A stretch of 64,000 nt of DNA from Virgisporangium aurantiacum (GTDB lineage Bacteria; Actinomycetota; Actinomycetes; Mycobacteriales; Micromonosporaceae): positions 41,082 to 105,081 of the forward strand of contig NZ_BOPG01000075.1 in assembly GCF_016863635.1 (NCBI RefSeq), read 5' to 3'. A program made the position numbers and the translations under genes. This document shows, piece by piece, positions 58,686 to 64,000 of this stretch; the first letter of the stretch is position 1, and each line of letters opens with the position of its first letter. The notes below the pieces were generated by a model. The model saw nothing but the letters and a program-made list of their open reading frames with translations. It did not search any database and was not told the origin of the DNA.

Positions 58686-59181
58686 TCCCTTGCGGGGTCA
58701 CCGCTTGAAACACTCCCTCTCGCCCGGCCGGCAACGTCGCCGCCCGGAGCGTGTCCGTGCACGCCTTCTCCTGTTCCACACGGAAGCCGCAGATCAGGCT
58801 CGCGTCGTCTCCATGCCGGACACCGCCTGGCCAGTCGGTGGGCTCCCGCCAGACTTATCCCGGGATCGTTTGGACATCCCGGTTCTGATGTCATCTGAGT
58901 TTGTTTCGACACGTCAGCAACGATTCGCTCGCGCTCGCCTTCCTGATCCCTACCTGACGCCTCACGGACGCCTTTTCCTCATCGCTCACCACGACGGTCT
59001 TCAGCCAACGCAGCATGAGGCGGTTTGAAGCCATCCCCCACAGGACGGCTCCGAAGGGCCACAACCTTCATCATCCGTGCAGCACCGCAACGAACAGTCG
59101 TCCTACACCAGACTCCCCCTCGCGTTCAGGACACACCCAAACGTAAACATTCAACGGGACGAGGATGGCGGCCCGTCAGCG

Positions 59182-62100
59182 GTGATAGATTCTGTGGCCG
59201 TGGACGGCAATGCCGACCCTGCCGCGCACGCCATTGGGGATCCGGTGTCGCCACGGGGCTACCGAATCATCGACCGGGCCGCGGCCGAGCGGCGGTTCGC
59301 CGTGTTCACGGATGTGGTCGCCGGGCAGACCGCCTACGCCAAGCCGAGCTACGACCAGCCAGTTCGGCTCTACGAGAACGGTCTGCACCTTCAACGCGAT
59401 TTCGACCTGAGCGGCCTCGCCGACAACATCGTGGTCGTCGGCGACCTGACGGTCGGTGGCACGCTCCACTGGGCCAGCGAGGACCGGTACCGCTTTGTCC
59501 TCGTCACCGGTGACCTTCGGGTAGGCGCGGTCGAGCTCGGCCAGCGGGCGGAACTGGTGGTGCGCGGCGACGTGTACGCCGCCGGCCACGTCGTAGCCGT
59601 GAGCCTGGGCGAAAGCCCGTTCGATGCCGACACTCGGGTCGCGGCCCGCCATGTTCGCGCGCGGTGCCTCGTCGTGCACGGACACGTTGACGTGGTCGTC
59701 GCCGGTGACCTGACGCTCACCGAAGCGGCCTGGTGTCAGGACGAGGACGACCGCGGCTCACTGACCGTGGCCGGCAGTACCGCCGTACCGGTGCTGTGCA
59801 AAACGCCCGACTTCGGCACCACACTTTGCGGGCACAGAACGATCGGCCGGTTCGAGAACGTCAACGTGCGGTACCCCGATCCCGACCGTCTCACGCTGCT
59901 GGCGACCGATGTCTTCAGCGAACACCACGAGGACTACGGCACCGACTATCTCCGCGAAGTGCACGAACGCATTCTGGACGCGGTCCTCGGCGGCCGTCCT
60001 GTCCTCGCGGAGGCCACCGGCGCTGAGGTGGATGACCCCACCGCGATCAGGCGTGTGTCGTTGTCGGGCGTCGACCTGTCCACCGGCCAGCTACCGGACG
60101 GCGGCACGCTCGGCGCGTTCCTCGCCGACCTCGCCGGCCACGGGACGGTGACGGAGCTGGACCTTTCCGGCTGCGACCTCACCGAGTTGCCCGACACCGT
60201 CGGCCGGCTCACGTCGTTGCGGTTGTTGGACATCTCCGACAACCGGCTGCAGTCTCTGCCCGACTCGCTCGGCGATTTGAGGAACCTGTGGGTCCTGCGC
60301 GCCGAGGGCCTGAGGTGCCCGCTGCCGGCTACCGTCGCGCACCTGGACGCGTTGGAGGAACTGATCCTCCGACGGTGGCGCCCGGACGGGGGCGGTGCCC
60401 CGTTCCCGTTCCCCGCGGTGACCAGGCTGTCCCGGCTACGGTTACTGGACCTGGCCGGGGCTGCACTGGCCGAGGTGCCCGAGGATCTGCTGGACGTCAC
60501 CACCCTGGAACTGCTCGACCTCGGCGGTGCGCTCGGCCACACAACCCGGCTGCCGGACCTTTCCCGGCTGCCGGCCCTGACGGTGCTGCGGCTGTCGGGC
60601 GACGGCGGGTATGGCAGCACATACCCCGATGCGGACGTGATCGCCGGGCGGTGGTCCGTCGCGACCCTGACCGAGCTTGGCCTCGACCGGTGGCGTGCCG
60701 AACCGGGTCGCCCCGCACTCGTCGAACTGCCCGACGACGCCTTCGCCGGGATGCCCGGCCTGCGCGCTCTTGACCTTTCCTTCAACGTGTTCGAGACGCT
60801 GCCCGAGTCGTTCTACAGCCTGACCAACCTGGCCGAGGTCGACCTGCAACACACGCGGCTGGACCGGAACACGGTCGACCGGCTGCTCGCCACGTTCCCC
60901 AATGCGGCGATCAACCTGTACAGCGTCGAGACCGCCAAGGAACACCCGGTGTGGCAACGGTTCTGCGAACTGGTCGCCCTCGCCACCGCCCAGCTCGCCA
61001 CCGATCGACCGCGGGCCATCGGGTTGCTGACAGAGGCCGTCGGGCCGGCAACGGGCGGCGTCAACTTCGGCGGCACCGACCAGCGGAACGCGTTGTGCGC
61101 TCTGGTCGATGCACTCGACCGGAGCCACGCCGACGCCAGCGACAGTCAGAAACCGGCCCTGTCCGACCGGATCCTCCACTACGGACGGCGGGCGATTGAG
61201 CTGATACCGCCGGGGATCTACCTGCCCGACGGCGAGGTACGCCGGCACGTTCTCGCCGCGTGCGACGCCCTCGCCCGGCACCTGGCCCAACACGGCGAAC
61301 TCGACGAGGCACTGTCCATCTTGGACCGTATCGGCGTCCAGGACGCCGCCAACGACGCCGACCTCGAACCAATCCGTCGCACCCAGGTCGACATTCTGCT
61401 GTGGCTTGACCGCCCCGACGACGCGTACACCATCGCCCACCGCGCCCTCGCCCACGCGCCGGACTCGCCGAACTTCGCCGATCTCGCCGCAGATCCCGAC
61501 CTCCGGTCGTGGCGGCTGGCCCACCGGGCCGCCACCGGGTTCGTCCGCCCGCGGGGCCGTCGGCAGGACCGCAAAATCGAGCGCATCGAATCCGGCCGCA
61601 CCGACATCACGGACCTAGATCTCGCCGAAACACCGCTGCTACCCGCCGACACCGTGCTCAGCCTGCCGAGCCTGCGGCGGCTCTCGCTTGCCGGCATCGA
61701 CCTCTCGGACGGTCGCCTGCCCGACGGCACCACGGTCCGCGCGCTGTTCGCGGCGCTCGGCGACCGGGGGACGCTTGAGGAACTCGACCTGTCATACGCC
61801 CGCCTACCCGAACTGCCTGACACACTAGGTCGACTCACGTCGCTGCGCGCCCTCGACATTTCGGGCACGACGGTCACGACAGTACCGCCGCAGATCGCCG
61901 CGCTCACGGAACTGACACGCGTCACCGCCCATCGGCTGCCCGGCGCGGTGCCGGCCGGGCTGCACCACCTGCCCGTCCTGGCCGACCTGGATCTGCGCCG
62001 CCTCGGCCGGCCCTATTTCGGCGACGGCAGAACGCCGTTCCACCTTCCGGAGCCGCTGATGCGCATGCCCACACTGCGCCGCCTACGGCTGTTCGGCGCA

Positions 62101-62574
62101 CGCATCGCGTCAATGGCCAGCGGTGGCAACGCCATCGAGACGCTGGAACTTTCCGGCGGCCTGCTCCAGGCGGACCGGTTGCCGGACCTGTCCGGCATGG
62201 CGAACCTGCGCATCCTCGACCTGTCCGCCAATGACCTCACCGGGCTCCCCGACGACATCTTCGCCGGCACTCCACGGCTACGCCGCCTCGACCTGCGCGA
62301 CAACCAGCTCACCACCCTGCCCGGGTCACTGTTCGCATTGAGCGACCTGGACAACGTCCGGATCGACTTCGCCCAGCTCGAACCGGCGACCCTGCGGCAC
62401 CTCGCCGGCCTGGCCCGCACCGAGCCGGAGAACCCGGCGCACGACTGGATCCGGGCGGTCATCGTGCACCTCCAACTCAAGACCGGCCGCACAGCAGACG
62501 CCCACGCGACCGTGGCCCGAATCCTGGCCCGCAGGCCGGACTTCGCCGCACTGGCAGACCTCGCCTGCGCCTGA
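59182..62574 (+). CDS. Large protein with two leucine-rich-repeat blocks
   Basis: 1130 residues from GTG 59182; GTGs at 59194 and 59200 are alternatives; a frame start at 59077 would lie in the antisense of the intron. The N-terminal 250 residues look like a beta-helix of the bactofilin/polymer type (IVVVGDLTVGGTLHW, FVLVTGDLRVGAVELG, LVVRGDVYAAGHVVAVSLG). LRR block 1 follows (LDLSGCDLTELPDTVGRLTSLRLLDISDNRLQSLP), then a helical TPR-like middle, then LRR block 2 (LDLSYARLPELPDTLGRLTSLRALDIS), showing internal duplication. No signal peptide or membrane segment. Bacterial LRR proteins bind proteins. The specific role is unknown. Confidence 0.8.
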   Translation: MIDSVAVDGNADPAAHAIGDPVSPRGYRIIDRAAAERRFAVFTDVVAGQTAYAKPSYDQPVRLYENGLHLQRDFDLSGLADNIVVVGDLTVGGTLHWASEDRYRFVLVTGDLRVGAVELGQRAELVVRGDVYAAGHVVAVSLGESPFDADTRVAARHVRARCLVVHGHVDVVVAGDLTLTEAAWCQDEDDRGSLTVAGSTAVPVLCKTPDFGTTLCGHRTIGRFENVNVRYPDPDRLTLLATDVFSEHHEDYGTDYLREVHERILDAVLGGRPVLAEATGAEVDDPTAIRRVSLSGVDLSTGQLPDGGTLGAFLADLAGHGTVTELDLSGCDLTELPDTVGRLTSLRLLDISDNRLQSLPDSLGDLRNLWVLRAEGLRCPLPATVAHLDALEELILRRWRPDGGGAPFPFPAVTRLSRLRLLDLAGAALAEVPEDLLDVTTLELLDLGGALGHTTRLPDLSRLPALTVLRLSGDGGYGSTYPDADVIAGRWSVATLTELGLDRWRAEPGRPALVELPDDAFAGMPGLRALDLSFNVFETLPESFYSLTNLAEVDLQHTRLDRNTVDRLLATFPNAAINLYSVETAKEHPVWQRFCELVALATAQLATDRPRAIGLLTEAVGPATGGVNFGGTDQRNALCALVDALDRSHADASDSQKPALSDRILHYGRRAIELIPPGIYLPDGEVRRHVLAACDALARHLAQHGELDEALSILDRIGVQDAANDADLEPIRRTQVDILLWLDRPDDAYTIAHRALAHAPDSPNFADLAADPDLRSWRLAHRAATGFVRPRGRRQDRKIERIESGRTDITDLDLAETPLLPADTVLSLPSLRRLSLAGIDLSDGRLPDGTTVRALFAALGDRGTLEELDLSYARLPELPDTLGRLTSLRALDISGTTVTTVPPQIAALTELTRVTAHRLPGAVPAGLHHLPVLADLDLRRLGRPYFGDGRTPFHLPEPLMRMPTLRRLRLFGARIASMASGGNAIETLELSGGLLQADRLPDLSGMANLRILDLSANDLTGLPDDIFAGTPRLRRLDLRDNQLTTLPGSLFALSDLDNVRIDFAQLEPATLRHLAGLARTEPENPAHDWIRAVIVHLQLKTGRTADAHATVARILARRPDFAALADLACA

Positions 62575-62580
62575 CGGCCT

Positions 62581-62862
62581 TTATGGCCCCCGGAACAGGC
62601 CCGCGTCGGCTGGGACCTCCCGCGACCAGGCCGTGGCCCGCGCCCGATTCACGTTTTCCCGCGGCCGGACCGCCACCAGCCGCCGCCGGGCGTCGACATC
62701 CTCATGTCGCAAGCCCAACGCCTCGCCGATCCGCAAGCCGGTGTCCTTCACCAAGCTCGGCAGGAACCGATCGCGCAGCCGGTCACACGACTCGACCAGT
62801 GCTGTCATCTCAACCCGGGTCAACTCGCGCGGCGGGCGACGCTCCGCGCGCAGCGCGATCAC
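62581..62862 (-). pseudogene. Tyrosine recombinase catalytic-domain fragment
   Basis: 93 residues: RELTRVEMTALVESCDRLRDRFLPSLVKDTGLRIGEALGLRHEDVD carries the first catalytic Arg region (TGLRIGEALGL) of integrases. The N-terminal domain and the H-X-X-R and Tyr motifs are missing. It is in the same orientation as the integrase fragment at 55332, but neither complements the other in order. A third recombinase scar in the window. Confidence 0.7.
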
Positions 62863-62902
62863 CCGATGCCGCTCCGGCCGCGCCCGAGATGCGCCAGGAA
62901 CG

Positions 62903-63799
62903 TCAAGCGCGGCGCAGGGTGAGGTCGAACGTCAGCGTGTGGAAGGGGTTGGGCAAGCCGGCCTCGACCGCCCGTCTGTGGTCGTCGACCAGTGAGACAT
63001 CGCGCACGAGGCTCTCCTTGACGCCGAAGACAGCGTCGGAGTTCAGATAGGGGCTGTCGGCGACGAACACATGTGTGGTCACCGGACAGTAACCGGGCGC
63101 GGTGACGATGAAGTGCAGGTGCGCCGGCCGGTACGCGTGCCGAGCAGTGGCGGCGAGCAGTTCGCCGACCGGGCCGTCGGTGGGGATCGGGTAGTAGCGC
63201 GGCACGATCGATCGGAACCAGAACCGGCCCTGCTCATCGGCGGTGAACAGGCCACGCAGATTACGTTCGGGTTGGATGCCCGGCTGTTGTACGTCGTAGA
63301 AGCCGTCGTCGTTGGCCTGCCAGACGTCGACGTGCGCTCCCGTGACGGGTTCGCCATCCGGCCCGGTGACCCGGCCGGAGACCAGACAAGGAGTGCCCTT
63401 GCCGTCCAGGGAGATGGTGTCGCCGAGCGCGCGTGGCGGCGACTCGACCACGTGGAACGGGCCGAGCACGGTGGACTCGGTCGAGGAGCCGCCCGCGCGA
63501 TGGTTGATCGTCTCGACCAGCATTGAGACGCCCAGGACGTCGGAGAGCAGGATGAATTCCTGCCGGACGCCGTCGCACACTTTCCCGGTATGGGTGAGGA
63601 AGTCGATCGCGGAGGCCCACTCCTCCTCGGTCAGCTCCACCTCCTTGACGTAGGCGTGCAAATGTTTCACCAGCGCGGTCATCAGCTGTCGCAGGCGCGC
63701 GTCGGGTGTGCCTGCGAAACTGGCGCCGACCACCTCGGCCGAGTGCTCCTCGCTGAACAGATCCGGCGTGCCGGCGCCGGCTGTCTCAGATACGTCCAT
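62903..63799 (-). CDS. Intradiol ring-cleavage dioxygenase (hydroxyquinol 1,2-dioxygenase type)
   Basis: 298 residues from ATG 63799. The N-terminal catechol-dioxygenase linker domain (RLRQLMTALVKHLHAYVKEVELTEEEWASAIDFLTHTGKVCDGVRQEFILLSDVLGVSMLV) is followed by the beta-sandwich: STVLGPFHV, VSGRVTGPDGEPVTGAHVDVWQANDDGFYDVQ, FRSIVPRYYPIPTDGPVG (iron Tyr pair) and HAYRPAHLHFIVTAPGY (iron His pair). The phrase STVLGPFHV and the overall length favour hydroxyquinol over catechol as substrate. It opens 1,2,4-trihydroxybenzene to maleylacetate in aromatic degradation. Partner genes should lie beyond the right edge. Confidence 0.88.
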   Translation of the reverse strand: MDVSETAGAGTPDLFSEEHSAEVVGASFAGTPDARLRQLMTALVKHLHAYVKEVELTEEEWASAIDFLTHTGKVCDGVRQEFILLSDVLGVSMLVETINHRAGGSSTESTVLGPFHVVESPPRALGDTISLDGKGTPCLVSGRVTGPDGEPVTGAHVDVWQANDDGFYDVQQPGIQPERNLRGLFTADEQGRFWFRSIVPRYYPIPTDGPVGELLAATARHAYRPAHLHFIVTAPGYCPVTTHVFVADSPYLNSDAVFGVKESLVRDVSLVDDHRRAVEAGLPNPFHTLTFDLTLRRA

Positions 63800-63929
63800 A
63801 TCTCGTTCCTCGTCGACTCGCGCGGGATCGGGATCGATCAGATCGGGTACTGCCGGTGGCCCGAGTCGCTCGGCCGTACGGCAGCGCTTCGTGAGTCTCC
63901 AGCGTCACCGTGTGTGCCACAACACGGCC

Positions 63930-63944
63930 GTTCGTTCAACGAAC
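63930..63944. promoter_or_regulatory. GTTCGTT-AACGAAC inverted repeat upstream of the dioxygenase
   Basis: GTTCGTT (63930-63936) and AACGAAC (63938-63944) with a 1-bp centre, 131 bases before the dioxygenase start. It resembles operators of IclR-type aromatic regulators such as PobR/PcaR. The regulator itself is not in the window. The rest of 63800-64000 holds no gene. Confidence 0.55.
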
Positions 63945-64000
63945 AACGTCGGCCCGAATGCCGGCCGTTGGTTCAGGCACCGTGGACGCGGATTCCAGGG

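Larger units (their letters stand above)
57199..59136 (-). mobile_element. Apparently complete group II intron
   Basis: 1938 bases. The 5' end GTGTGTCCTGAACGCG (59136 downward) fits GUGYG. The maturase gene occupies 58685-57285. Domain V (57272-57238) and a domain VI hairpin (GCCCGGAGG...CCTCCGGGC) follow, and the end is CCACCCGAC at 57199. Order and spacing are canonical. The maturase is full length with a YVDD motif and no HNH endonuclease. Splicing ability is likely but unproven. It lies antisense to the LRR gene and 45 bases before its start. Confidence 0.8.

Noticed and set aside
1..64000. CRISPR arrays, tRNA or rRNA genes
   Set aside because: No regularly spaced direct repeats and no T-loop (GGTTCGAATCC-like) or rRNA signatures were seen on reading. 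A tRNAscan-SE run would be decisive.

Overview
The window is high-GC DNA with GGAGG-type ribosome binding sites, many GTG starts and families typical of filamentous actinomycetes: SARP/BTAD regulator, XRE-TPR regulators, SAV2177-like methyltransferases, ROK regulator, ANTAR/PP2C and STAS proteins. A member of the Micromonosporaceae or a near relative is my inference; no rRNA, tRNA or CRISPR array is visible to prove it. Much of the window is accessory: secondary-metabolite cassettes, catabolic operons and worn mobile elements.

Left part (1-8.4 kb). A secreted protein and a lipoprotein are followed by a winged-helix/methyltransferase fusion. Next comes a compact minus-strand RiPP cassette: a radical SAM/SPASM peptide maturase (4133-5254), a 50-residue precursor with two WDN motifs (3976-4128) and a pentapeptide-repeat protein (3214-3897). 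I match it to the AmcA/AmcB cyclophane type. An XRE-TPR regulator is divergent from it and a second one follows.

8.8-16.1 kb. A GntR/HutC regulator with an operator-like repeat faces a set of plus-strand genes separated by strong GC-rich hairpins: small Cys-pair proteins, a frame-broken gene, a 70-residue Cys-containing peptide, a methyltransferase, a periplasmic-binding lipoprotein, a secreted trypsin-like protease and a PLP threonine-dehydratase-like enzyme. I do not know this combination. Remnants of folE and of a helicase-associated-domain gene follow.

17-31.3 kb. One long plus-strand operon encodes a methyltransferase, a HAD phosphatase, two glycosyltransferases, a kinase, a Gfo/Idh oxidoreductase, a DegT aminotransferase, a short UDP-sugar-dehydrogenase-like protein, a polysaccharide deacetylase/acyltransferase fusion, an AMP ligase, a class I aminotransferase, an asparagine-synthetase-like enzyme without the glutaminase Cys, and an acyl carrier protein. 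HAD plus Gfo/Idh plus DegT resembles the set that makes 3-amino sugars such as kanosamine. The ligase, ACP and amide synthetase suggest a carrier-bound acyl or aminoacyl group attached to that sugar. Two single-base frameshifts lie in this operon.

31.6-39.5 kb. NUDIX hydrolase, SNase-like nuclease, a truncated TPR protein fused at a scar to a STAS gene, a second STAS protein, and an ANTAR-PAS-PP2C phosphatase (stress-signalling set).

40-48 kb. A zinc alcohol dehydrogenase, a 1086-residue AAA/BTAD regulator and three alpha/beta hydrolases. GTAAC direct repeats with an 11-bp period stand before the dehydrogenase, the regulator, one hydrolase and the secreted lipase-like gene, so they look like a small BTAD regulon.

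48.4-54.7 kb. A ROK regulator faces a broken sugar-transporter gene and an operon that I read as C-glycoside catabolism: deglycosidase alpha and beta subunits, a GMC-type FAD oxidoreductase and a Gfo/Idh oxidoreductase. The operon is cut off at about 54,696 by a transposase fragment.

54.7-64 kb. Nested mobile debris: IS fragment, group II intron 5' fragment, integrase fragment, a palindromic GTTATGCGCAGC repeat zone that interrupts a second intron reverse transcriptase, and one apparently complete group II intron (57199-59136) with domain V and its maturase. Then a 1130-residue leucine-rich-repeat protein, another integrase fragment and an intradiol (hydroxyquinol-type) dioxygenase.
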